In this document: positions 47,637-58,721 of the stretch, in pieces
Numbering within the stretch: position 1 is the stretch's first letter
Layout of the letters: every line of letters starts with the position of its first letter
Source: Chinchilla lanigera
Taxonomy: Eukaryota > Chordata > Mammalia > Rodentia > Chinchillidae
Assembly (NCBI RefSeq): GCF_000276665.1
Contig: NW_004955447.1
Coordinates: 12,116,320-12,180,319 of the forward strand
Direction of reading: 5' to 3'
Length of the DNA stretch: 64,000 nt
Made by a program: the position numbers and the translations under genes
Notes under the pieces: generated by a model
Seen by the model: only the letters and a program-made list of their open reading frames with translations
What the model was told of the DNA's origin: nothing
Database searches by the model: none

Positions 47637-48610
47637 CTGAGCCATTTTCATCCTGGGGTAAATATCAATTTTGTCCATATGTGTTTTGGCCTATTAATGG
47701 ATTTCTTACTCTGTTTAATTAGTCTGTGTTTTTCATGTCAATTATAATTAATTTCATTGATTACTGTAGTTTCATGATAAATTTTTAAAACATGTAATCC
47801 TAGTCCTTCAATGTTTTAGTTATGCTTTTAAGTTCTCTGGGCTATTTTCCAACCTTAGAATTTTTATACAAATATTTAGAATCAGTTGGTCAATTTCAAT
47901 TAAAATCCTCTTGAAATGATTGTGGGGTATTGTTAGAATTACTGTACTTGTATATATAACAATTTTGGGAATAGTAATATATAAAATTATTAAATGTATA
48001 AGTCTGTGAATTTGATGCATTCTTCTGTTTGTTTAGGTCTTCTATATTTTTCTAACCAATGTTCCTTAATTTTCAGTTTAAGTTTCTTAAATATCTTTGC
48101 CCAATTTTATCCTGTGTTTATTATTTTGAAATAATCGTTTTTGGAATCAAATTTTTAATCATTTCTCTTTAGTATAAGCATATCTGACCTATCTTTATAT
48201 AGATTTTATATTTTGCAATATTTTCAAACTAATTTTTATCTTCTATTAGCTTTATACCATAGACTTTAGGGTTTCTGTGTAGGAAGTCATCTCATCTATG
48301 AACAGGGGCAGTTTTTCTTTTTCCCTTCCAGAGTGCATTTTAATTCATTTTGTTTCTTTTTTTGAGTTGTCACCGTGACTGGGGCCCCAAGTACAATGTT
48401 GAATGGGGGAAGCAAGACAATGTTCTCGCCTGCTCTCTGAGGTTAGTAGAGAACAAGTTAATATTAAAGTACTCAGCAGAATTTTTTAGATGTCTTTCTC
48501 AGGTTAAGAAATTCCTTTTCCTGATTTTCTGGGATTGTATTTATCCGGAACGCATGCAAGACTGCTACTACTAGATTTTCCAGGGCCATCTACTGAAACG
48601 ATCACACATT

Positions 48611-49670
48611 TTAAGAAAAGATGATCACCCTAATCAATTAAACTGAATTTGAAATGTTCAGTTTTAATTCAAGGATGAAGAATTATAATCTATTACCTAA
48701 AATTTTGCTTAGCCTGTAGGAAGAAATCTACTATAGTTCTTACCTTCCTTTTTCTCTATGAAATATATCTCTTTTTTTCCTTTCATTAGAAACTTCACAA
48801 ATTCTTTAATCAGAGTATTTGATCAGGAGTTTTTCAGTTTGGGGACATATAGTATTTTTTATTAAACTTGTGAAGAACAAAGTCAACATTTTTAGTGGCA
48901 GCCTTCCTCTCCATCACCAAAGTTGCGTACAGCAGTAAGTCATCACCCGTGCTTTGCGTGTACCCTGCTGGTGCTCCCCCTTGTTCAACATTTTTCCCTT
49001 TAGATATTTATGTATATTAGACTTGCAGTGTAGTGCTACAGACATATTACAAGTATCGTAATAAAAAAACACAAATGTATCATTTTATAACCCTATACTT
49101 CATGAATCCTTGAAACAAAATACTAGCAGATCCATGGAAGCTGGACTGTAAAATCCCAGCACCAGTCTGCTCAGTTTCAAAGCTGACCTGCATTCCTTTG
49201 CTGCACCGTGCACCTGCACAGGGAGTAGTCAAACATATTTCCTATTTCCTCATTCCTTTCTTTTTCTCTCTCTTTTCTGCCCACTTTGACTCTGACCTAT
49301 CTGTATCTCTCTTCTCAGTACTGATTTGTATGATAGTGTGCCTGCAACACTGAACTGTGCGTAGCTTGTTAATATTTTCTTCAGTGATATTTAATATTTT
49401 TTGTGCCATGCAGTACATTTATATCACAAAAACCATAGTCTAACATTGAGAAATTGGTCTTGTATTCTTTTATATACCTCTGACACTTCTAAATACCATG
49501 TTCAATCTCTCTTAGTTCCTTTGAACACTATGACACCGTTATAAGTCAATATTCATGACTAGTAATTTTCTCATCAATGCCATTTCTGTTTTGGGTTTAA
49601 TTGATTGCTTTTTGCTTTTCATTATAGGTTAAGTATTACTGCTTCATTGCATGCTTAAGGTTTTCATAGG
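48611..49670. other. No recognisable feature
   Basis: About 1 kb. The part at 48860-49230 is less AT-rich and may be an old unrecognised repeat, but I cannot name it. Confidence 0.4.
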
Positions 49671-49786
49671 GGTGCTGGGGATTTAGCTCAGTGGCACAGC
49701 ACTTGCCTGGCAAGCCTGAGGTCATGAGTTTGATTTCTGGTACCTGAAAAAATACAAAAACAAAAAATAAAACAAAAAAAACCCTG
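49671..49786 (+). mobile_element. ID SINE with 14-bp target duplication
   Basis: GGTGCTGGGGATTTAGCTCA, TTGCCTGGCAAGCCTGAGG, GAGTTTGATTTCTGGTACC and an A-rich tail. The flanking repeat AAGGTTTTCATAGG (49657-49670) and AAGATTTTCATAGG (49787-49800) differ at one base. Confidence 0.94.
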
Positions 49787-49800
49787 AAGATTTTCATAGG

Positions 49801-50490
49801 AACATCAGACTTTGTAAAGTATCCATTGCTTCACGGTAGGCAGCTACAATTTATCCAAGATTTCTGAAGAAATAATGTAACCCTGTATCATCCAATCTCA
49901 GTTCCCTTCCTACTAGAATACTTAACATTCCGGCCGTTTATTGAAAAAGAAATGTCAGCAGAATTTTCTTCACAATTTTTGATTCAAACACCTTATAGCT
50001 AAATTCCACTCACCTCCAGAATGGCCCTCATGTGGATCTCAATTCCTTTCATTTATTAAAATTTCAATGAATACTTCTGAAAAGACCGATTAATACACTA
50101 ATTGAAAAGTCTACTTTTGTCTTTACTTGTATGATTTTTCTGTTTTTAAAGCTGTCTTTACTGGATACTTTTTCATGAAATGCTAAATCCATGGTGCTAT
50201 TATCCCTGTTTCTAGTGTACTTTTCTCAGGTTCACTGATGGTGTTCAAGTCATATTTTGAGTCTTGTTCTTTCTCTTATCTTTAATTTCTTATCATCAGA
50301 GAAATCGTCAGTATGAGCTGAATTGTGATTTCAATTGTAAGCATTGTTTCTACTTTCCCTGAGAAACATGGAATTTTGTTCTTCTGTGTTTTTAAATGGT
50401 GAATCTACATCTTGCCAGAAGACTGCACATCACTGAAAGTTTTGTCTTGTTTTTAACCAGAGAGATGAAAGCTACACATGAAAAAGAATT
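49801..50490. other. No recognisable feature
   Basis: AT-rich spacer with nothing supportable. Confidence 0.4.
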
Positions 50491-50494
50491 TCCT

Positions 50495-51222
50495 TTCCTA
50501 TTCTTATTCCTTTTATTTCTTTCTCTTGTCTATTTGCCCTGACTAATGTTTCCAGAACTATACTGAATAGGAGTAGTCATAGTGGACATCTTTGTATTGT
50601 TCCTGAATTTGCAATTTTTGTTCATGTACTATGATGTTGGCTCTTGGTTTGTCATAGACAGTTTTTATAAGATTGAGATAAAGACCGTCTACTCCAATTT
50701 CCTGTACAATTTTTATCATGAATGAGTGTTGGACTTTGTCAAAAGCTTCTTATGCATCTATTGAGATAATCTTGTGGTTTTTGTCTTTGGTTCTGTTGAT
50801 ATGGTGTATTATATTTATTCATCTATGTATAACGAATCATCCCTGCATCCTTGGGATGAATCCCACTTAGTCATGATGAATAATCTTCTTGATGATTTGC
50901 TGCATTCCTTTTCTCAATACCTTACTGAGGATTTTTGCATCTATGTTCATTAGAGAGATTGGCCTGTAGTTTTCTTTTTTAATCTGGTCCTTGTCTGGCT
51001 TTCATATCAGGGTAATAGTTACTTCCGTGAATGATTCTGGTAGTTTTGTTCCCCTTTCAATTTCATTAAGGAGTTTGAACATTCTTGACATTAATTCTTC
51101 TCCAAATTTCCTACCTAAGTCAACAGTGAATCCATCAGGAACTGGGATTTTCTTTGTTGATATGTGTTTAATTATATTTTCAATTTCAATGACTGACATC
51201 AGGTTTACATAACTAATTTTTT
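50495..51222 (-). mobile_element. L1 reverse-transcriptase fragment without a 3' end, minus strand
   Basis: The minus strand encodes the fingers-palm part of L1 ORF2. A 65-codon open stretch (51002-51199) contains IPVPDGFTVDLGRKFGEEL, the L1 block around PGPDGFT, and further left come the AEKAFDKVQH-type block and the region before the catalytic loop. The fragment stops inside the domain, near the KGIRIGK block. There is no C-terminal region, 3' UTR or A tail on its left, which is unusual for an L1 insertion. Confidence 0.85.
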
Positions 51223-51240
51223 AAGAAAGAAACATGTCTA

Positions 51241-51346
51241 GGGGCTGGGGATTTAGCTCAGAGGCAAAGCGCCTGCCTGGCAAGCGCAAGGTCTTGAGTT
51301 CGGTTCCCGGTACCGGAGAAAAAAACCAAAAAAAAAAAAAAAAAAA
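51241..51346 (+). mobile_element. Young ID SINE, perfect 18-bp target duplication
   Basis: Body with TTAGCTCAGAGGCAAAGCG, CTGCCTGGCAAGCGCAAGG and GAGTTCGGTTCCCGGTACCG, and tail AGAAAAAAACCAAA followed by a long pure A run. The exact repeat AAGAAAGAAACATGTCTA lies at 51223-51240 and 51347-51364. This is one of the youngest copies in the window. Confidence 0.97.
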
Positions 51347-51364
51347 AAGAAAGAAACATGTCTA

Positions 51365-52970
51365 AAACCAATTAGAATTTTCTCATGAGGTCTAAAATTT
51401 ATACATATTTTTCCTCCACAAGTTTCCAAACAATTATAGGAATAATTTATTTCATTTTATAAAAGAAGGCATATTCTCATGAAATTCACATATAAGCAAA
51501 TCAAGATCATAGAACCTTTTGTTAGTATAGTTTGCTTTTATTCTTTTAGTGTTTTTTCACTTGAAAGATCAAAAAGAACTAAAAATTACTTACAGGATAT
51601 AATTATGATGATTTTTCCAAAGACAAAATTAAAATTAAAGGAATATAAACTTGAAAATCTAATAATTTTATTTAGACATGAATTAACATCTGCCTCTCAG
51701 TTATTACCAATGTGATTACATTCTTGATCTAGGCATTTTAAAATAATTGCTGCATGACATTAAATAGAAATGTGACACTTTAATATTTCAGCACTCTTCA
51801 CTCCTATACCATTCATGGCCTGTAAGTGTGAGGTCAGGGACACAATATTAAGAATTGTGCCATGTTCTGAAAAGTTAGTGGCCTTAACCATTGCAGAATG
51901 AGGATCTAGTTCCACTCCTAGCAAATACTTGCTTATTTGTTGAGGTTGAATTCTATATGCAGATATATGCACTAACTGTAATGTTAGTTAAGAAAATACA
52001 AGTAGAACCCCTGTCCACAATTCCTAAAACAGATGAATCATTCAAAGTAGTACTATTTAAAAATGATTTATACTGGAATCTCATTAGTTACATGACAACA
52101 GACAAGTTGCAATAGTTTTGCACATGTATGTGTGTGTAAAGAAGTATACTGTTTACACTAGAAAATTTGACTTTTTGTAATAAAACAATATTTGTAAAAT
52201 GTATGATAGATATTTTTGTTTTTATATGGGAAATAGTATCTCATTTATGTAGTTCTTTTAAACTCTAATTTTGCTAAACTTCAAAATTTGTAATTTTGAA
52301 GGTTACTATATGTAGTTAAAATCAATAACGTATTTGAAAGTAATTGAGATACAGCACCTTAACGTGAATGGTGAAAGGCCTAAAATCTATTTCTATTTCA
52401 ATATCTATGTCACTGTGTATGTAATCAGTTCAAAGAAATTCCAGATTCATCTAAGAAAGATCTTTTTAAAGCAACCAAAACCAAAAGTAAACAGAATTTA
52501 AAAACTTAGTTTTTTGTGAGTCTGCTGAATCTCATATTATCTAACACAATCATCTAGTGCTGATCAGTGAAAGACATTAAAAATAATAAAATTAACAAAC
52601 AAAACACAGTAAGAAAAGAAAGGGCTTTGAAAATTCTATTCATATACGATGATTTTTAAATGAAATTGGCAGATATTTGATTCCTTTTTGATGCTAAGAA
52701 GAATATATGTTTTATAAAGTTCTTATTACAGCTAAAATGCTTTGTAAGTAGACAAAGCATGTTGATACTCTAATAGTATCAACATCTGTATGGTTCTGTT
52801 ACCACTCTAACAAGGTAGAGAGATATTATTAATATTTATTATTTAAATTTCCACAATTTTCACAAGTGATAGGTGGTAGAACTAATTCTTACATGGGATA
52901 TTGGCCTTGCAGTAAGATTTTAATTTGTGATGGTGTGTACCAATATATTATAATTTCATATGAACTTGTA
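51365..52970. other. No recognisable feature (AT-rich)
   Basis: About 1.6 kb of AT-rich DNA. The overlapping frames at 51479-52115 (70 to 78 codons) have no recognisable domains. Confidence 0.4.
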
Positions 52971-52974
52971 TCTC

Positions 52975-53437
52975 TTTCTAAAATATTTTTTTATTTTAAA
53001 AACTTTAAAAAACCTAACAAAACAAAAATGAAGAAAAAAATCAAAACAACACAAAAACAACAAAAATGATACATGGCCTCAAAACAAAACGATAGGAATT
53101 GACAATGGTTGCTACATTACATACCATTATCTTTAACGATGTTGCTCAGTCCACCAGACATAGGAATGTAAGGTTGATCAAACAATCAAAGGCAGTAATA
53201 AGTAATAATAAAAACAACATTGGCAATGATGCAGAGCTTCACCATACAAGATGGCAGGAGTTCAACAAAACTTCTCATGCTGTGTACTGTTGTTTTCAGA
53301 TATGTCATTCTGATTACCAGATTCACGTGTGCAAAGCTGGTCCAGAAAAAAGAAGATTGTAAGCATTGACTGTTCCTTTCAATAAACCACCGACATCAAC
53401 AATACACCTTTCCCAGCTATCCTGGTATATACATATA
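52975..53437 (-). mobile_element. L1 3' UTR with two modules, minus strand
   Basis: The left edge is TTTTTTTATTTTAAAAACTT (A tail on the other strand), then ACAAAAATGATACATGGCC. Two successive copies of the 3' UTR module follow (about 53095-53190 and 53250-53350), then TGACTGTTCCTTTCAATAAA. It stops at a junction with another L1 3' end near 53438. Confidence 0.85.
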
Positions 53438-53935
53438 AATTTAGTTTTTCATTTTGAAGAGAAAGGAAAGATAACAAAATAACAAAAACAAATTCATAAA
53501 AAAAACAGCATAGGGAACAGTAAAAACAATACGGAGTTTTAAAACACGGTGACAGGATATTAACAATGGTTGTTATATTACATAATGTCACCTTCAAAAC
53601 GGTTGCACATATAACCACATACAGGCATGTAAGACTGATCAGTTACACATTAACGGGGCTGGGGATTTAGCTCAGCAGCACAGCGCCTGCCTGGCAAGGG
53701 CGAGGTCGTGAGCTCGATTCCCAGTACCGGAAAAAAACAAAAACAAACAAACAAACATAAAAGTTACACATTAGTAGCTCCTTTCAACAAACAGACATTA
53801 GTAGTACAATTATCCTTGCTATGCTGTGTACATATACACATATTTTTCCTCTTCCTTCTTCCTTTTTCCTCTCCCCTCCTTTGGCCCAGTTGTTCCTTCC
53901 TTTATTCTCCATTAATCCTTTTCCCCATAGTACCT
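53438..53935 (-). mobile_element. L1 3' UTR with one module, minus strand, abutting the previous one
   Basis: TTTTTCATTTTGAAGAGAAA (3' end), a single module (TGGTTGTTATATTACATAAT), then, after an ID insertion, AGCTCCTTTCAACAAACAG and the pyrimidine-rich UTR start (CTCTCCCCTCCTTTGGCCC). It has the same orientation as its left neighbour and belongs to the same L1 lineage. Confidence 0.85.
53653..53761 (+). mobile_element. ID SINE inside the L1 3' UTR, 12-bp target duplication
   Basis: GGGGCTGGGGATTTAGCTCA, CTGCCTGGCAAGGGCGAGG, GCTCGATTCCCAGTACCGG and a CAAA-type tail. The flanking repeat AGTTACACATTA lies at 53641-53652 and 53762-53773. Confidence 0.95.
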
Positions 53936-54345
53936 CATAGTTTTAAGACTTTTACTTTATAATTCATGTGAGGCACCTCATTCACTGGGGATGTTTTCTT
54001 GCGCTCCTCAAGCATTATGCCCTTGTGTTTTGGTGTTTAATGGTAAAAATATGTGGCTATCTCTTCTTATAATTATTTTTTTTGCTTCTTTGATGTTTAG
54101 TGTTTGTATTTGTTCTTTTTCTTTCATTTTTGTATATTTCCTTTAATATATTGATTTTTTTCCTTTTTAGTTATACCTTAATTTATGGCTTATTACCAGA
54201 AATGCAAACTTTGTTTTTCTTATCCAAGAGACTCCAAAAATACCCTTGGAGGGAGGAGTTCATAAATGAATAAATGCACAATTTCCTGTATTTAAGGGAG
54301 ATCTTTAACTTAATGGTGTGTTTTTCACCTAAAAATAAGTAATCT
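53936..54345. other. No recognisable feature (T-rich)
   Basis: T-rich spacer between two L1 pieces. Nothing can be named. Confidence 0.4.
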
Positions 54346-55531
54346 ATTAGAACATGTAAGGAATTAAAAAAAGTCAGGCCCCAGAAATTCAAAAACTCAA
54401 TCTAAAAATGGGCATCTGAGATGAATACACACTTCTCAGATGAAGAAATACAAATGACAAATAAATATATGACAAAATGTTTAGCATCATTGGTCACTCG
54501 AGAAATGCAAATTAAAAGAACACTGAGATTCCATCTCACCTCAGAAAGAATGGCTATTATCAAGAAATCAACCAGTAACAAATGCTGAAGAGGTGTGGGG
54601 AAAAAGGAACACTTCTCCACTGCTGGTGGGAGTGTAGATTGGTGAAACCTCCGTGGAAAGCAGAAAGTCCCACTTAATCCACCTATTCCCCTTCTGGGCA
54701 TTTTCCCAGAAGATTTATAAACATCATACCACAGCGATATATGTGCACCGATGTTTCTAACAGCACAATTTGTCATAGCCAAATCTTGGAAATAACCCAA
54801 ATTCCCAGCAACTGAGGAATAGATAAAAATAATGTGATATTTTTATACAATGGAGTGGTACTCAGCTAAAAAAAAGATCAAAGTTTTAGAGGTAAATAGA
54901 TGCCACTAGAGATCATATTCATAAGTGAAATAAATCGGATCCACATATGTAAACATATGTGGATTATCCGTAGCATAAGAACCTGAAAGAGTAAGTTAAA
55001 CCCAAAATGTACAATAGATATTACGAAAGGAAAGAAATCGCTCAAAGGGAAAGAACTGGGAGGAGGGAAAGGAGAAAAAGAAAGAAAGAAGGAAAAAATA
55101 TATCTATATATTGAAGGACCGTTGGGATAATTGTACTGCTGCTATCTAACGGTTTATTGAAAGGAACAATTAATGCTTAAAAAATTTTGACTAATTTTGC
55201 ATGCTTATATTGGTAATCTGAACAACTAATTTGAAGACAACAATATGCAATATAACAAGCACCGGTCATTTCCTACCATCTTGTCTAGTGAAGCTCTGTA
55301 TCATTTCTAATGGGTTTTTTATTGCTTCGTCTTCGCTTTAATGATTTTATCAATCTTGCATTCTTACATCTGGTAATCTGAGCAACTTCAGTGAAGATAA
55401 CCATATGTAATATAATAATTACTGTTATTTCTATCATTTTGTTTTGAAATGTTGTATCATTTTTATTGTTTTGTTTTTTGTCTATGTTGTCATTATTTTC
55501 TTTTTTAATTTTCTGTAAAATAAATAAATAA
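54346..55531 (+). mobile_element. 5'-truncated L1: ORF2 end plus two-module 3' UTR
   Basis: The ORF2 C-terminal region (AAATGGGCATCTGAGATGAA, CACTGCTGGTGGGAGTGTAG, GTACTCAGCTAAAAAA) is followed by the purine-rich UTR start (55050-55100), TATCTAACGGTTTATTGAAA, and two tandem copies of the ~140-bp module (about 55187-55325 and 55335-55478). It ends in TCTGTAAAATAAATAAATAA. A putative target duplication AAGTAATCT lies at 54337-54345 and 55532-55540. The 132-codon antisense frame at 54402-54800 is a shadow and not a gene. Confidence 0.88.
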
Positions 55532-55540
55532 AAGTAATCT

Positions 55541-57222
55541 CTATATCATAATCTCATGACATCTGAAAAATTTAGTAAAATCAATGTCTAGTTTTAAAGT
55601 ACCTGAATCTGTATACCAGAGTTCTTACAGTATCTTATGAATAAGTAATAAAATTGAAAGAATAAACAGCCATTAAGACTGTAATGTATTTCTGTGTTTT
55701 CAGATTGTAAATCAAAATAATTCCCGAGGAGTAGAAAACTATTTAAACATCACAGATTTTCCATAATATTGCTTTTGAAAATATCCCTAAAAATGCTGAA
55801 TCCAGATATTCATTTTGATTTTCATTCATGTAATCTTTCCAGGTATGAGGACAGAGATAATAATCACTCATAGATTCAGCCAGTAAACATTCAGTAAGAG
55901 GTAAAAAGCTGTAGAATTCCTGACAGAGAGTGAGAATGCAACCAGGCTGGAAAGAGGCCCCCTGCTCCGTGCAGCTTGGGTTCAGCTTGTCCGATTGTTG
56001 TCGATGTACCAAATGTTGTTTTAGCTATGGATATCATAATATTCATGCAACTCTTAATTTGTACAACTTATTTAGTTTAATGTACTTTATCATATGAATA
56101 TTATCAAAAAGTAAAAACTAGTTTTGATTATTTCAACGCTCTATTTTTGCTACACAAATTGAGGAACTCTAATCTGCCATCTGCATTCCAAAAATTCCAG
56201 AATCATGTTAATCTTCTGACCTCATGTGACAGCTCAATGCAAGGTTCAGGCTCCCTAAAAATATTCTATAACATTATTTTCATGTTTTATATAATTTGTG
56301 TATGAAACAAATATATTTTGTGTTCAGACATGTGTCACAGTAAAAACACTTATAATGAAAAATGTTAAATTACTTTCAGGCTTTGTGTATAGATTTATAT
56401 GCAACATAAATAAATTTTGTGTTTAAATGTAGGGTCCATCCCAAGATACCTCACTATGTGTTCACAAACATTTCAAAATCTGCTGAAGTCTGATATCTGA
56501 AACTCTCTGTTCCCACCAGTTTGGATAAGGGATACTCAGGCTACATTAAAGATCTTCTGAATTAGATGGTGAATGGGTATAACATTTCTTTTATTTGCAT
56601 AACAATGATATGATAGCTAACAGTGAACACTGATCAAAAATTACTTAGTTATATAAGGATTGATTTGATTTAGATGCTAAAATGTAAGAACTAATGTCTG
56701 GGGTATATTATGAACTTTTATTATAATAAAAGGCCATTTCTATATTTTATGCTATTCTACATTCTCAATTTACAAACTCTAATTCTTTATAAGGTTATGA
56801 AATGCCAAGAAAAACATTTTAAATAAACATATGGTACTGATGTTCAATCAGATTATTTCAACCCCATTCAATTATGTTTATGCAATTTAATAATTAGTTT
56901 GATAACATAATATTCATGCAGAATCAACATACATATATCATTCAAATAATTTCTTTGCTATCCCATTTTAATGAATTTCTCTGGGCAAGACATGCTGTAA
57001 TATAAAGACTATCTATAATTTAAGAACATAAAATTAAGACTTTAAGTGTTTTACTCCAAATATGTTCAATTAATTTTTCAGAAACAGAATTATAATATAT
57101 TTGTGAAGATGTATTTGATAAAAACACTAAGAACATCATTGTCTGCTTAAAAAATCAAAATAAATGCAAATTCTATGCCATAGAACATGCACATCAACAC
57201 ATACTGATAAATTACCTTTTTT
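55541..57222. other. No recognisable feature (AT-rich)
   Basis: About 1.7 kb of single-copy AT-rich DNA. The 89-codon minus-strand frame at 55743-56012 shows no domain that I recognise. Confidence 0.4.
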
Positions 57223-57224
57223 AC

Positions 57225-57590
57225 TTTTTTAATTTAAGAATAAAAAAAGGAAAACATATTAACAATCAGACATCCACTTACAAAACAGCATAAGAAAAAT
57301 ACATGCGATACAGAGTTACAGACAAAGTGGTAGGAAATTAACAATGGTTGTTGTTTTACATATTGATATCTTCAAACTGGTTTCTTAGGGAAAAAAATAG
57401 AGACATGTAAGACTAATCAAATAATTGATTAACTGTTCCTTTCAGCTGAATGATAGAAGTCAGTAGTATAACTATGTTAGCTTTCCTGTGTATACATACA
57501 TACATAATTTCCCCTTCTTTCTTTTCTCTGTTCCCCCAACCCAGTTGCTCTTTACCTTTGAGCATTTTCCTTTCATTTCCAATGTTTGTC
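57225..57590 (-). mobile_element. 5'-truncated L1 3' UTR, one module, minus strand
   Basis: TTTTTAATTTAAGAATAAA (3' end), AAATACATGCGATACAGAG, a single module (TGGTTGTTGTTTTACATATT), TAACTGTTCCTTTCAGCTGA, and the pyrimidine-rich UTR start with CCCCCAACCCAGTTGCTCTT. Confidence 0.82.
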
Positions 57591-58187
57591 ATACCTAAGA
57601 TAAATCACTTTTTAAAACTATAGACCATAAACAAATTTTACTATTCTTTTTGATTACATAACTTTCTGTATCTATGCCATAAAATATTTTCTTACCTAAA
57701 TGAATTAAGAAATCCTTTTAAGTTATGTTAGAAACTATAAAAATTACTTGAAAACTTTTAATGTTTCAGTTTTGATCCTGTAAAATATTTAAATGCAAAA
57801 AATTCTTAAATTTGATAAAAGGTATCATAAAAAGCCATACACAAATATACAATGAATTAAATAATTTTATTCTAATCAAGAATATATAGATGTGTTTATT
57901 ACCATTATTTTTCAACAATATCCAGATGAAACTATTGTGCTATTTTTGATAATTGACTTTTTAGAAAATCTAAGTATTCATTTTTAAAAATGAAAAGTAT
58001 TAATCTGGCAAAATAGTTGCACATGAGGAAAACACACAAAACTAATTAAGTAAGTAGGACAATGTACATCCTGGAATGATTTAAAAATACTGAACAGTAC
58101 CAGTAATAATGACATCCAAGAATAAAGTTCACAAAAATTATGAAAAATTATGGGTCAAGAAAGGAAATCACAATGACAGATACATAC
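57591..58187. other. No recognisable feature (AT-rich)
   Basis: AT-rich spacer. Nothing identified. Confidence 0.4.
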
Positions 58188-58201
58188 AAAATCTGAAAGA
58201 A

Positions 58202-58707
58202 TTTAAATTAACTCTTTCAAGTTTTACACTAGTGACACAATGCGGTGCTTGCACATGTATGTTTGATTTATTTCACTTATGAGTATGGTCTCTAGTTGTG
58301 ACCATTTAAATATAAACTCGGAGGTATGATAGACACTGTGAAATGATAGGAAACCACCGAAGAGTAAAGGGCTTCTGGGATGTAGGAAAAGAGAAGGCAA
58401 AGAAGGAGAAATTTTGTATGTATGTACATACAGGATAGTTAACATGGTTGTTCTACTATCTGCTGTTTCTATGCTGAAAGAAACTGTCAATGAGTCTTTG
58501 GTTGACCAGTATTGCATGTCTATATCTGTTTTCATGAGAAGCCACTTTGAAGATATCAATATGTAATACAACAACCATTGTTAATTCCCTACCACTTTGT
58601 TTGTAACTCTGTATTGTCTGTATTGTGCTTGTGATATGTTGTAAAATGTTGTATGTCTGTTAATGTTTCCCTCCTTTTATCCTTAAAATAAAACAAACAA
58701 ACAAAAA
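58202..58707 (+). mobile_element. Twin-primed L1 insertion with 14-bp target duplication
   Basis: 506 bp. About 58202-58318 read the ORF2 end in reverse (TTGATTTATTTCACTTATGA, TGGTCTCTAGTTGTGACC). About 58320-58707 read the 3' UTR forward, with GATAGACACTGTGAAATG, the purine-rich start, one module and the 3' end CTTAAAATAAAACAAAC plus an A run. The exact flanking repeat AAAATCTGAAAGAA lies at 58188-58201 and 58708-58721. Inverted 5' part, forward 3' part, A tail and duplication together are diagnostic of twin priming. The 116-codon antisense frame is not a gene. Confidence 0.93.
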
Positions 58708-58721
58708 AAAATCTGAAAGAA

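Larger units (their letters stand above)
45550..48610 (-). mobile_element. Ancient L1 (L1M-type), minus strand, split by younger insertions
   Basis: On the plus strand the order is that of a reversed old L1: TATAAATGGGATCGTATGG, GTGGATGGACAACTGGGTTA, GGGAAATAACTAGTGGTGG, then ORF2 C-terminal stretches, and from 47640 further ORF2 sequence such as GGTCAATTTCAATTAAAATC, TAAGTCTGTGAATTTGATGC, GAAGTCATCTCATCTATGAA and CCCAAGTACAATGTTGAATG. The copy is broken by an ID (46100-46211), a younger L1 3' end (46858-47545) that itself contains an ID, and a third ID (47549-47636). No intact frame remains. Confidence 0.8.

Noticed and set aside
54402..54800. 132-codon minus-strand open frame
   Set aside because: It is antisense to the C-terminal region of the L1 ORF2 at 54346-55531, and the same antisense frame exists because L1 sequence there is stop-poor on the other strand.
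58224..58574. 116-codon minus-strand frame
   Set aside because: It crosses the inversion point of a twin-primed L1 and consists of L1 UTR and ORF2-end sequence in antisense.
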